From contig JASLCG010000012.1 of assembly GCA_030151885.1 (NCBI GenBank), positions 1 to 7,757 of the forward strand: a stretch of 7,757 bases of DNA. The letters are read 5' to 3'. Both the position numbers and the translations under genes were made by a program. Of the stretch, positions 1 to 7,666 are shown piece after piece. Position 1 is the first letter of the stretch. The number at the start of each line of letters is the position of its first letter. Under the pieces are notes generated by a model. It ran no database searches. It had not been told where the DNA came from and was given only the letters and a program-made list of their open reading frames with translations. The DNA is from Bacteroides sp. (GTDB lineage Bacteria; Bacteroidota; Bacteroidia; Bacteroidales; Bacteroidaceae).

Positions 1-52
1 GTCTTATTTAACATTTAGGTATTTATTAAGCTAGTTAAGTGTATATCTCTGA

Positions 53-70
53 TTATTAAGTATTTAATAA
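53..70. repeat. AT-rich perfect palindrome in the leader region
   Basis: Two 7-bp arms (TTATTAA and TTAATAA) flank a 4-bp centre, GTAT. The left arm is part of an 8-bp word, TTATTAAG, that also occurs at 23-30, exactly 30 bp upstream. It lies about 90 bp upstream of the candidate promoter. It could be part of a regulator binding region, but an all-A/T palindrome of this size can arise by chance in such AT-rich DNA. No function can be assigned. Confidence 0.3.
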
Positions 71-73
71 CTG

Positions 74-124
74 ATGTAGTATTAATGTAGTACTTAAATA
101 TACAATTATAGAGTCTGTGTAGTA
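74..124 (+). repeat. Three phased TGTAGTA repeats, candidate activator binding sites
   Basis: The 8-bp word ATGTAGTA occurs at 74-81 and again at 85-92, an 11-bp period. A third copy, with G in the first position (GTGTAGTA), lies at 117-124, 32 bp after the second. The spacings of 11 and 32 bp are close to one and three helical turns, so all copies face roughly the same side of the DNA. They sit 33-83 bp upstream of the candidate -7 element at 157-164, where a transcriptional activator would be expected. PULs are commonly controlled by hybrid two-component regulators; assignment to such a regulator is inference, since none is encoded in this window. Confidence 0.45.
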
Positions 125-156
125 GGATTGAATAGTGACTTATATCACAAAAACTT

Positions 157-164
157 TAATTTTG
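157..164 (+). promoter_or_regulatory. Candidate Bacteroidota -7 promoter element for the operon
   Basis: TAATTTTG is an exact match to the Bacteroidota sigma-ABfr -7 consensus TAnnTTTG. It implies a transcript start near 170 and a leader of roughly 35 nt before the ATG at 206. The -33 element is poor: no TTTG is found at the usual distance, only TAGTG at 133-137 (19 bp upstream) and ATTG at 127-130 (26 bp upstream). A weak -33 element is what one would expect of a promoter that depends on an activator. Confidence 0.45.
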
Positions 165-205
165 TTAACGTTTAGTTCAAGTATTAACTTTATTTCAAAA
201 TCATT

Positions 206-3200
206 ATGAAAAGAAACACAATCATGACTCACATTATCTCTTTAATGTTTGTCATACTTATTTCTACTGTTTCTGTACATGCCCAAGAGAAGTTGCTCTC
301 AGTAAGAGGTGTTGTCACAGATTCTAAAACAGGAGAACCTTTGATAGGGGTATCTATCTTAGATAAGGGTACTAGTAAAGGTACTATTACTGATGTAGAT
401 GGGGCTTATGCAATTGAGGTTTCTCCAAAAACAAGTTTAGTATTTTTTTATGTAGGGTACTCAGAGCAAGAGGTACTAATTAATAATAGAACAAAAATTG
501 ATGTACAACTAGTAGAACAAGATCATCTATTAGATGAGATTGTTGTTGTGGGCTATGGTGTGCAGAAGAAAAGTGTAGTTACTGCTGCAATCAGTAGAGT
601 TACGGGTGATGACTTAAATATTGCAAAACCTTCTAGAGTAGAAGATGCTTTGAAAGGTAAAGTTTCTGGAGTACAGATTACACAAAGTTCTGGTCAGCCA
701 GGATCTGATTCTAAAGTTAGAATTAGGGGTATTGGTACAGTTAATAATAGTGACCCTCTTTATATTGTAGATGGGATGCCTGTTGATGGTGGTATTAACT
801 TTTTAAATCCTGTAGATATTCAATCTATTGAAATATTGAAAGATGCTGCTTCTGCAGCAATTTATGGTGCAAGAGCTGCTAATGGAGTAGTATTGGTTAC
901 AACGAAGTCTGGTAAAGATGGAAAAGCTACTATCAATTATGATTTTAGTTATGGGTGGCAGAATCCTTGGAAAAAACGCTCTGTGTTGAATGCTAAGGAG
1001 TATATGATAATAATGAATGAGGCTCAATTAAATGATGGAAATCCTGTCCGTTATACTGCAGATCAAATAGCATCGGCGGGTAAAGGCACAGATTGGCAAG
1101 ATAAAACATTCAATTATGATGCTCCTGTTCAAAGTCATCAGATAAGTGTTTCGGGAGGAAGTAAAAAAGGAAATTATTTCCTTTCAGCAGGATATTTTAA
1201 TCAAGAGGGTATTGTAGGTGGAGATTATAATAAATCTAATTATGAACGATTAAGTTTACGTTCTAATTCAACTTATACTGTATTTGATGCCCAAAATCGT
1301 AAGTATATAAGTAAGTTAACTCTAGGAGTAAATATGGGTTACTCAAGAAGCCATTCAAGAGGTATTGAAACAAATTCAGAATATGGCTCAATATTAGGTA
1401 GTGCTTTAGCATTTAATCCTTTAGTTCCTATTTATGCTGATGAGACTACTGCGGAAAAAATATTAAAAGATCATCCGAATGCAATCAAAGATAAAGATGG
1501 TAAGGTGTTTTCCTTACCTCCTAGTGGTTTTCAAGAGATTGCAAACCCAATTGCAATGCTTAATCGTCCTTATGATGAACGTTGGAATGATGATAAATTT
1601 GTTTCAAATTTCTGGGCTGAACTAGAAATTCTTCCGATGTTAAAATTCAAGAGTAGTTATGGTACTGATTTAGCTTTTTGGGGTATGGATGGACATTATT
1701 TCCCATATTACCTTGCTTCACAAAATCAATTCTTAGATGAAAGTTATGTGACTAGTCAGTTACACAGAGGGTTTAAGTGGCAGGTTGAAAATGTCTTTAC
1801 ATACAATCAAGTATTTAATGATAAGCATCATTTAACTGTTGTGTTGGGACAGTCTGCACAAAAATATAAATATAGATACTTAAGTGGAACAGACTATAAT
1901 TTGTTAGAACTTGATGCGATTAAAGCAAATATTAATTCTGCCATAGCTGATAGAGATAAAGAGCGTGTAGATGGCGGTACAGGTGGGTATAATTTTACAG
2001 CTTTAGCTTCTTATTTTGGCCGTGTGGATTATAACTATGATGAGCGTTATATGGCACAGTTAACTTTACGTAGAGACGGATCTTCTAAGTTTGGACCAAA
2101 TCACAAGTGGGCTACTTTTCCTGCTATATCTTTGGGCTGGAACGTATTAAACGAACCATATATCAATAGACCAGATTGGTTTGATTCTTTTAAATTACGT
2201 TTTAGCTGGGGTAAAAATGGTAATGAAAATATTGGTAATTTTAGGTATTCATCTTTAATGTCGGGTGGTCAGAACTATTACTTTGGTGGTGGTTATGATG
2301 TCGCTTCAGAGAGTAAAAATGGTATAATGCAGTATGGTACATCACCATCTAATATTGCTAATCCTAACATTAAATGGGAAGAATCTGTACAAACTGATAT
2401 AGGTTTTGATGCTCGTTTGTTTAATGGTCAATTAGGGGTTGGTTTTGATTACTTCATAAAAAAGACGAATGGAATGTTGATGGATCAACCTATTCCGTCT
2501 TATGTGGGGTTAGGTGCTCCGTTAGCTAACGTTGGAGATATGAAAAATTCTGGTATTGAGTTAGAGCTTTCTTGGAAAAGTAGTGTGAATGACTTCAATT
2601 ATGGTATTACAGCCAATGCATCTTACCTTAAAAACGAATTAATTAAGTTAGGGAATGCAACTGGAGAAGCTGTATATGAATCGAATTCAACATCAGGTTT
2701 AGGTAGTTTTATTAAAGGGAAAAATGGTGAAGTATGGCCCTATTTTTATGGATATAAAACAGCGGGGATATTTCAAAATTGGGATGAGGTAAATGCTTAT
2801 ACAAATGCTGATGGAAAATTACTACAACCTAATGCACAACCAGGGGATGTGCGTTTTATAGATGAAAATGGTGATGGAGTTATTGATGATAATGATAAAA
2901 CTAAAATAGGTAAAGGAATGCCCGATTGGACTTTTGGATTAAGTTTTAATGCAGAGTGGAAAGGCATAGATTTTAGCCTGTTTTTACAAGGTGCAACTGG
3001 CAATGATATTTTTGATTTATCAACTCGTGGAGATATTCCTGCTATGAATAGACCATCTGAATATCTAAAGCGTTGGCATGGAGAAGGGACATCTAATTCT
3101 ATACCAAGAATGACAACAGCCAATCCCAATTCAAACTGGCGTTCTTCTGATTTATTTATTAAAAATGGATCATATCTTAGAGTTAAAACGATGCAGCTAG

Positions 3201-3406
3201 GTTACACCTTACCAAAATATTGGACTAAAAAAGCTTTTATTGAACGCCTTAGAATATATGTATCTGCTGAAAATCTATTAACTTTTACAAGTTATGATGG
3301 GTTCGATCCAGAAATAGCAACAGGTGATTACAATAGAATTGGAGTCGATAGAGGTATTTATCCTCAAGCTAGAACTATTTCAATAGGAGCTAATGTTTCT
3401 TTTTAA
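206..3406 (+). CDS. SusC-like TonB-dependent outer membrane glycan transporter
   Basis: Outer membrane importer that, with the SusD-like lid encoded next, takes up oligosaccharides using TonB-ExbBD energy. The 1066 residues begin with a signal peptide, likely cleaved after VHA (residue 26). A carboxypeptidase-regulatory-like (CNA-B type) domain follows at about 32-104 (VRGVVTDSKTGEPLIGVSI). Next come a TonB-box-like segment DEIVVVGYG at 110-118 and a plug domain at about 119-236, with LYIVDGMPV at 185-193 and the SusC hallmark SIEILKDAASAAIYG from 207. The rest is a beta-barrel ending in a terminal phenylalanine (ANVSF). An acidic DENGDGVIDDND stretch near 886 is typical of SusC proteins. There is no N-terminal STN signalling domain, so control by an anti-sigma/ECF pair is unlikely. 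The ATG at 206 gives a full signal peptide with basic residues; an in-frame ATG at 224 would also leave a hydrophobic core. Family assignment is firm; the substrate is inferred from the neighbouring GH16 gene. Confidence 0.96.
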   Translation: MKRNTIMTHIISLMFVILISTVSVHAQEKLLSVRGVVTDSKTGEPLIGVSILDKGTSKGTITDVDGAYAIEVSPKTSLVFFYVGYSEQEVLINNRTKIDVQLVEQDHLLDEIVVVGYGVQKKSVVTAAISRVTGDDLNIAKPSRVEDALKGKVSGVQITQSSGQPGSDSKVRIRGIGTVNNSDPLYIVDGMPVDGGINFLNPVDIQSIEILKDAASAAIYGARAANGVVLVTTKSGKDGKATINYDFSYGWQNPWKKRSVLNAKEYMIIMNEAQLNDGNPVRYTADQIASAGKGTDWQDKTFNYDAPVQSHQISVSGGSKKGNYFLSAGYFNQEGIVGGDYNKSNYERLSLRSNSTYTVFDAQNRKYISKLTLGVNMGYSRSHSRGIETNSEYGSILGSALAFNPLVPIYADETTAEKILKDHPNAIKDKDGKVFSLPPSGFQEIANPIAMLNRPYDERWNDDKFVSNFWAELEILPMLKFKSSYGTDLAFWGMDGHYFPYYLASQNQFLDESYVTSQLHRGFKWQVENVFTYNQVFNDKHHLTVVLGQSAQKYKYRYLSGTDYNLLELDAIKANINSAIADRDKERVDGGTGGYNFTALASYFGRVDYNYDERYMAQLTLRRDGSSKFGPNHKWATFPAISLGWNVLNEPYINRPDWFDSFKLRFSWGKNGNENIGNFRYSSLMSGGQNYYFGGGYDVASESKNGIMQYGTSPSNIANPNIKWEESVQTDIGFDARLFNGQLGVGFDYFIKKTNGMLMDQPIPSYVGLGAPLANVGDMKNSGIELELSWKSSVNDFNYGITANASYLKNELIKLGNATGEAVYESNSTSGLGSFIKGKNGEVWPYFYGYKTAGIFQNWDEVNAYTNADGKLLQPNAQPGDVRFIDENGDGVIDDNDKTKIGKGMPDWTFGLSFNAEWKGIDFSLFLQGATGNDIFDLSTRGDIPAMNRPSEYLKRWHGEGTSNSIPRMTTANPNSNWRSSDLFIKNGSYLRVKTMQLGYTLPKYWTKKAFIERLRIYVSAENLLTFTSYDGFDPEIATGDYNRIGVDRGIYPQARTISIGANVSF

Positions 3407-3426
3407 CCATATAATGAATATACAAA

Positions 3427-4950
3427 ATGAAAAAATATTATAATATAATTCTGATTTTTGTAGCAATCATGCTTAGTGCGTGTGGTGATAGCTTTTTGTC
3501 GGCAGTATCAACTGAGCAACAAGAAGCAGGTGCACCTGCTACTGAAGGGGCAATACTCTCTAACTTGGCCTCTACATATCAAATACTTTTGTTTGATAGC
3601 TATGCAAATAACAACTATAACGGTGTACTTTTGATGTCTGATTTAAGGTCGGATGATATTTTTAAAGGGGGTGGTGATGCTGGAGACCAAAATCAGCTTT
3701 ACAAATTATCTCAGTTCACCTCCTCTTCTGCAGAAACGGTAGAGGGATTGTGGACCATCTACTTCTCGGGTTTATCACGTGCGAATAATGCGATTATCTC
3801 TTGTGAAAATGCGGTTAATGTAGAAGAAGAAAAACTAGCGGCGTATACTGCAGAAGCTTATTTCCTAAGAGCATACTACGTTCATCTGTTGTGGAAGTAT
3901 TGGGGTAATATTCCATTCTTTACTAATCCTTTAACAAACCCTCCATATATGACTGCACAGTTATCAGCAGATGAAATATATGAAAAAATAATGGAAGACT
4001 TGGATGTTGCTTGTCAACCTGAAGCATTACCCATGAAGCGCTCTTCTACAGATACCGGTAAAGCATCTAGAGCTGCAGCACTAATGCTAAAAGCTAGGGT
4101 TGTTATGTATCAGAAAGATACTTCTCGTTATGCTGAAGTAACGAAAGAGATGGGCGAAATTATTAATAGTGGTGAATATACTTTATTCCCTGATTTTGAT
4201 GCAATGTGGGAAGATCAAAATGAGTTCTGCTCTGAATCCGTATTTGAAAGTAATCAATTACCCGAAGGTAAAAGTTGGGCTAGTGGTTGGAGTGGTTATG
4301 GAACTAACCTACCTGCTTTTATCTCGCCAAATGATTTGAAAGATCCTTCAGATGTCTTTAAAGGTGGATGGGGTTTTGGTACTGTACGTAAAACAGCTTA
4401 TGAAATCTATGAAGAAGGAGATAGTAGAAGAGAGGGGTCTATTAACGTTTGGAAAGAAGGCATGTATGTAGGACGTTTCCAAAATACAGGTATGTTTATG
4501 AGGAAATATGCGGCTAGAAAAGGATACAACGATGCTCCGTATGATGTGGATTTGAATTATTGTAATAACCTTCGCCTATTTAGATATGCTGAAGTGTTGT
4601 TGAATTATGTTGAACTGGTTAAAATGCATAATCAAGCAGAGGCAGGTGTAGCTGCTCAAACTTGTCTTGATCAGATTCGAGAAAGGGCTTTTGGAGTACC
4701 AAATGTTATTCCAGCAACGGCTGAAAATATTAAATTGGAAAGAAGAAGAGAGTTCCTTGGTGAAGGTATGAGATTCTGGGATTTAGTACGCTGGGGAGAT
4801 GCTGAACGTGTTCTAACTGAAAATCTAGCAGAGTATAATTCTATTAGAAAGTTTGAAGACTGGATGAAACACTTACCAATTCCACAAAGTGAAATGGAAA
4901 AAACAAAAAATACGGAGTTTGAATTGACTCAAAATGGTCAGTGGAAATAG
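3427..4950 (+). CDS. SusD-like (RagB/SusD) surface glycan-binding lipoprotein
   Basis: Partner of the SusC-like transporter; it caps the barrel and binds glycan at the cell surface. The 507-residue protein has a lipoprotein signal peptide with lipobox LSAC (Cys19), followed by GDSFLS. The N-terminal SusD domain includes WTIYFSGLSRANNAI (about 109-123). Helical TPR-type segments follow at about 142-165 (AEAYFLRAYYVHLLWKYWG) and 211-228 (GKASRAAALMLKARVVMY). The C-terminal RagB/SusD signature is clear: NNLRLFRYAEVLLNYVEL at 380-397 and ERRREFLGEGMRFWDLVRWG from 438 to 457. Length matches the family. It starts 20 bp after the transporter stop, so the two are certainly co-transcribed. SusD residues that contact ligand vary between substrates and cannot be read from sequence alone. 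Confidence 0.96.
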   Translation: MKKYYNIILIFVAIMLSACGDSFLSAVSTEQQEAGAPATEGAILSNLASTYQILLFDSYANNNYNGVLLMSDLRSDDIFKGGGDAGDQNQLYKLSQFTSSSAETVEGLWTIYFSGLSRANNAIISCENAVNVEEEKLAAYTAEAYFLRAYYVHLLWKYWGNIPFFTNPLTNPPYMTAQLSADEIYEKIMEDLDVACQPEALPMKRSSTDTGKASRAAALMLKARVVMYQKDTSRYAEVTKEMGEIINSGEYTLFPDFDAMWEDQNEFCSESVFESNQLPEGKSWASGWSGYGTNLPAFISPNDLKDPSDVFKGGWGFGTVRKTAYEIYEEGDSRREGSINVWKEGMYVGRFQNTGMFMRKYAARKGYNDAPYDVDLNYCNNLRLFRYAEVLLNYVELVKMHNQAEAGVAAQTCLDQIRERAFGVPNVIPATAENIKLERRREFLGEGMRFWDLVRWGDAERVLTENLAEYNSIRKFEDWMKHLPIPQSEMEKTKNTEFELTQNGQWK

Positions 4951-4967
4951 TTTAAAATATTAAGATT

Positions 4968-6467
4968 ATGAAAAAACATATACTACTATTATTGGGTGTA
5001 ATGGTCTATATAATATCAGGCTGTTCTCCTCAAAGTGGCTCAAGTTATAGTCTCGGAACAATAGAATCAATAACAGATCAATTAGTCTCCTTTGAGTCTA
5101 AAGTTTCAGAAGGTAATAAAAATATAATAGAATTTGAAAATACCTCCAATTATGATGCACCGCATAGCTTAAAATGGGATTTAGGCAATGGAACGGTTGT
5201 GAACGGAAAGAGTGTTAAGGGCGTATATCCTCAAGCAGATACATATACCGTTACATTAACTATTTCGGCTGCTGATGGTTCTGTTGGTAGTCTGAGCAAA
5301 ATTATCATAATAGAGCAAGATGATTTTAGTTTAATTGATACACCCACTTTTAATATGTTAACTGGTGGAGGTGATAATTTAGATGGAAAGACTTGGGTAT
5401 TAGATAAATATAACAACTTTACTGACGAAGTAGCAGCTGCGTCTGGATTCCAATTTAAAGGGCATTATGGTCTTGGGCCACAAGGCTCTTACGCACAAGA
5501 GTGGTGGGCTGCTGGACCCGCTGATAAAGAAGGAACCTCTTTAGAAGTTATTTATGATGCTGAGTATACATTCATTCAAAATGGAACTAAGTTGATTATT
5601 AAAAATAATGGGAAAGGTGGTGGAAGAAAAGCATCTGCTAGTAGCGTAGGTAACTTTGATATAATTGAAACTGATGGAGACGATGCTCTCTTTAATTTTG
5701 ATGGTGGTTCATTTAATTTCTCACTAGATGAAAGTGGAGAACATCCACTGATGACTTTGACAGGAAATGCCTACTTAGGTTACTACTGTGGTGAACAGTT
5801 ATATGAAATTGTATACTTATCGGAAGAGGCAATGGGGCTCAGAGTAAACAATACTGTTGAAGAGCAAGATTGGTTATTTGTTTTATGCCTTAAAGAGTTA
5901 AGTATAGATAAACCCAAAGAGAGTAAAGCAACTCCGTTACATGAAGATTTTGAAAGTGATAAACCGAGTGTCAAATTTGTTGGACAAGATATGGGTGATA
6001 GACATAGTTTAAGTTATAGTAACCCTGCTCCATTTGGAATTAATACTTCCATGAAGGTATGTGCCTATGAAAAAACTTCTGCTTTTTATTCAAATTTATC
6101 TTTTAATGCGGAAGATTATAAGTTTGACTTGACTAAGGTTAATAAAGTGAAAATGGATGTTTATATTCCAGAGTATAATGATTATGATTCAGACTTTGAT
6201 ATCGCTGGAGAATGGATATCTAATACTAAGTTGTTACCACAAGTAGCTGTTAAATTGCAAAATAGTGATAAAGGGGATAATGCTTGGGAGGATGAAGTGG
6301 TTATTTTAAAAGAAAAAGTACAAAAGGGTAAATGGATAACTCTTGAATTTGATTTTAGCAATGTCAAAGATCGAAAAGATCTTGATGCCATTGTAATTCA
6401 ATTTGGTGGAGAGGGGCATGCTGGACCTGGTATTTTCTTCTTTGATAATTTTTCTTTCGATGAGTAA
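4968..6467 (+). CDS. PKD-domain lipoprotein, probable surface glycan-binding protein (SGBP)
   Basis: Likely a non-catalytic protein that helps hold the polysaccharide on the cell surface; this role is inferred from position and architecture. The signal peptide ends in lipobox ISGC (Cys19). A PKD-type beta-sandwich spans about 35-117, with the variant motif WDLGNG (70-75; the usual form is WDFGDG) and YPQADTYTVTLT (87-98). The middle region, about 125-312, starts LTGGGDNLDGKTWVLD and carries YAQEWW (175-180), a Gly-rich turn GKGGGRK (215-221), and ends DWLFVLCLKEL; it looks all-beta and lipocalin-like, but I cannot name a family. The C-terminal 175 residues run from HEDFES (325-330) to FFFDNFSFDE. 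This resembles a jelly-roll carbohydrate-binding module, in which the closing FDN motif is common. No catalytic glycosidase motif was seen. It starts 17 bp after the SusD-like gene, the usual SGBP slot in PULs. Confidence 0.82.
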   Translation: MKKHILLLLGVMVYIISGCSPQSGSSYSLGTIESITDQLVSFESKVSEGNKNIIEFENTSNYDAPHSLKWDLGNGTVVNGKSVKGVYPQADTYTVTLTISAADGSVGSLSKIIIIEQDDFSLIDTPTFNMLTGGGDNLDGKTWVLDKYNNFTDEVAAASGFQFKGHYGLGPQGSYAQEWWAAGPADKEGTSLEVIYDAEYTFIQNGTKLIIKNNGKGGGRKASASSVGNFDIIETDGDDALFNFDGGSFNFSLDESGEHPLMTLTGNAYLGYYCGEQLYEIVYLSEEAMGLRVNNTVEEQDWLFVLCLKELSIDKPKESKATPLHEDFESDKPSVKFVGQDMGDRHSLSYSNPAPFGINTSMKVCAYEKTSAFYSNLSFNAEDYKFDLTKVNKVKMDVYIPEYNDYDSDFDIAGEWISNTKLLPQVAVKLQNSDKGDNAWEDEVVILKEKVQKGKWITLEFDFSNVKDRKDLDAIVIQFGGEGHAGPGIFFFDNFSFDE

Positions 6468-6473
6468 TTAATT

Positions 6474-6509
6474 AGAGTAGTATAGGGTTAATATATTCTA
6501 TACTACTCT
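6474..6509 (+). terminator. Intercistronic hairpin, possible partial terminator or mRNA processing/stability element
   Basis: Perfect 12-bp inverted repeat: AGAGTAGTATAG at 6474-6485 and CTATACTACTCT at 6498-6509. Two G-U pairs and one A-U pair can extend the stem inward to 15 bp, leaving a six-base loop, TAATAT (6489-6494). It begins 7 bp after the SGBP stop and ends 20 bp before the GH16 start. The following bases are only TTG, so there is no run of T as in a strong intrinsic terminator. More likely it lowers or tunes read-through into the hydrolase genes, or protects the 3' end of the upstream message. The arms contain GTAGTA, the core of the repeats upstream of the operon, so a DNA operator is an alternative. 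Confidence 0.5.
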
Positions 6510-6529
6510 TTGTATAAGTTAAAATAATT

Positions 6530-7657
6530 ATGAAAATTAAGAATACAATTTATCTACTTTTAGTAATGATATTGTTCTTTAATTGCAGTAGTACCAATGA
6601 GAATAACGCTCCTGAAGAAAACTTTCAGGAGAGTATTACTATATCTCAAAGTACGATAACAAGTTCTGAAAAGGCAGAAGTGTTCTCTATTATTGTTAAA
6701 GCAAATTGTAAATGGAACATTATTAACCCTGTTAATTGGATTGCTTTTGATATTGTTAATGGTAGCAATGGTGAAACAGTTATTAAACTGTTGATTGATG
6801 AGAATGATACGGATCTTGAAAGAGATGCTGAAATAATATTCAAGGGGGAGACTGCAAAAGTGTCATTATCGATTCATCAGCAAAAAGGATTACTAGTTAA
6901 TACTGTTCCTGAAGGATATAAGCTAGTATGGAATGACGAGTTTGATCAGCAGCTACATTCAAATGGAATGCCCGCTTTACCAGATGATAAATGGTGGTTT
7001 GAAGTCGGGAACAATGGTTGGGGAAATAATGAAGATCAGCATTATGTAGATAGGTTTCATAAAACTGATACTGTTGCAAAAATTAAAGATGGTAGGTTAA
7101 TTATTACTGCTATAAAAATTGATCAGCCGTTGAATGGAAGTAATGTAGTATCGGCACGTATGAATACGAAAGAGTCTTGGAAGTATGGGTATTTCGAAAT
7201 GAAAGCAAAACTACCAGGAGGAAAAGGAACATGGGCAGCTTTTTGGATGATGCCTAAGAACTTTAACAAATGGCCTGATGATGGAGAAATTGATATTTTA
7301 GAGTATGTAGGTTATAGACCAAATGTCGTACAATCAACCATTCATACGAAAGATTATAATCATGTGAAAGGTACTGAAAAGACAGGAATGCTAAATATTA
7401 AAAAGGCTGAAGAGAAGGATCACGTGTATGGTTTACTTTGGACTGATAAGAAGATGGTAGGTTATTGTGACGGAGTACCTTTTTTTGAATATCTAAAACA
7501 GGTCGATAGTAGTTATGGAGCCTGGCCATTTGATCAGCCCTTTTATTTGAAGCTGAATTTGGCTATTGGGGGGAATTGGGGTGGTCTTCACGGTGTTGAT
7601 CAAACGATTTTCCCTGCTGAGTATAGTATAGATTATGTAAGAGTTTATCAAAAATAA
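6530..7657 (+). CDS. BACON-GH16 lipoprotein endo-beta-glucanase (laminarinase/lichenase type)
   Basis: Predicted to hydrolyse internal beta-glucan bonds with retention of configuration at the cell surface. The 375-residue protein has a lipoprotein signal peptide (lipobox FFNC, Cys19). A BACON domain covers about 33-118, with CKWNI and NWIAF and the family-typical ERDAEIIF. The GH16 jelly roll fills about 125-375: YKLVWNDEFD at 130-139, GWGNNEDQHY (163-172), YGYFEMKAKLPGGKGTWAAFWMMP from 219, and C-terminal IDYVRVYQK. The catalytic motif GEIDILEYVG is complete: Glu253 nucleophile, Asp255 and Glu258 acid/base, in the ExDxxE spacing of laminarinases. NNE-Q-Y and GEIDxxEYVG favour beta-1,3- or mixed-linkage glucan over agar, porphyran or carrageenan, but exact linkage cannot be fixed. 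The ATG at 6530 starts a canonical signal peptide and is preceded by AAAATAATT rather than a Shine-Dalgarno site. Confidence 0.93.
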   Translation: MKIKNTIYLLLVMILFFNCSSTNENNAPEENFQESITISQSTITSSEKAEVFSIIVKANCKWNIINPVNWIAFDIVNGSNGETVIKLLIDENDTDLERDAEIIFKGETAKVSLSIHQQKGLLVNTVPEGYKLVWNDEFDQQLHSNGMPALPDDKWWFEVGNNGWGNNEDQHYVDRFHKTDTVAKIKDGRLIITAIKIDQPLNGSNVVSARMNTKESWKYGYFEMKAKLPGGKGTWAAFWMMPKNFNKWPDDGEIDILEYVGYRPNVVQSTIHTKDYNHVKGTEKTGMLNIKKAEEKDHVYGLLWTDKKMVGYCDGVPFFEYLKQVDSSYGAWPFDQPFYLKLNLAIGGNWGGLHGVDQTIFPAEYSIDYVRVYQK

Positions 7658-7666
7658 AATGAACCT

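Noticed and set aside
161..192. Alternative promoter: TTTG at 161-164, 20 bp gap, then TAACTTTA at 185-192
   Set aside because: The spacing is good, but the -7 element has a mismatch (TTTA for TTTG) and transcription would begin only a few bases before the ATG at 206. The exact TAATTTTG at 157-164 is preferred.
803..1027. Antisense open frame of 74 codons inside the SusC-like gene
   Set aside because: Lies wholly within a confidently assigned gene, has low-complexity Ser/Ile/Cys composition and shows no recognisable domain; it is a shadow of the plug-domain coding sequence.
2861..2899. Possible calcium-binding or dockerin-like motif DENGDGVIDDND in the SusC-like protein
   Set aside because: This acidic loop is common in SusC barrels and occurs once without the duplicated repeat and linker of a dockerin, so it is not a separate domain.
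2797..3129. Antisense open frame of 110 codons inside the SusC-like gene
   Set aside because: Overlaps the conserved barrel segment of the transporter, and its Ser/Pro/Leu-rich translation has no domain or plausible signal peptide.
5231..5416. Antisense open frames within the SGBP gene (also at 5783-5974 and 6182-6391)
   Set aside because: All are short, fully contained in the SGBP coding sequence and rich in Ser/Leu, as expected for reverse-strand shadows.
6503..6512. Possible internal promoter element ahead of the GH16 gene (TACTCTTTG)
   Set aside because: It has three bases instead of two between TA and TTTG, so it does not fit the TAnnTTTG consensus, and it overlaps the hairpin arm.
6646..6843. 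Antisense open frames within the GH16 gene (also at 6897-7079)
   Set aside because: Fully inside the BACON and GH16 coding regions with no supporting motif or upstream signals.
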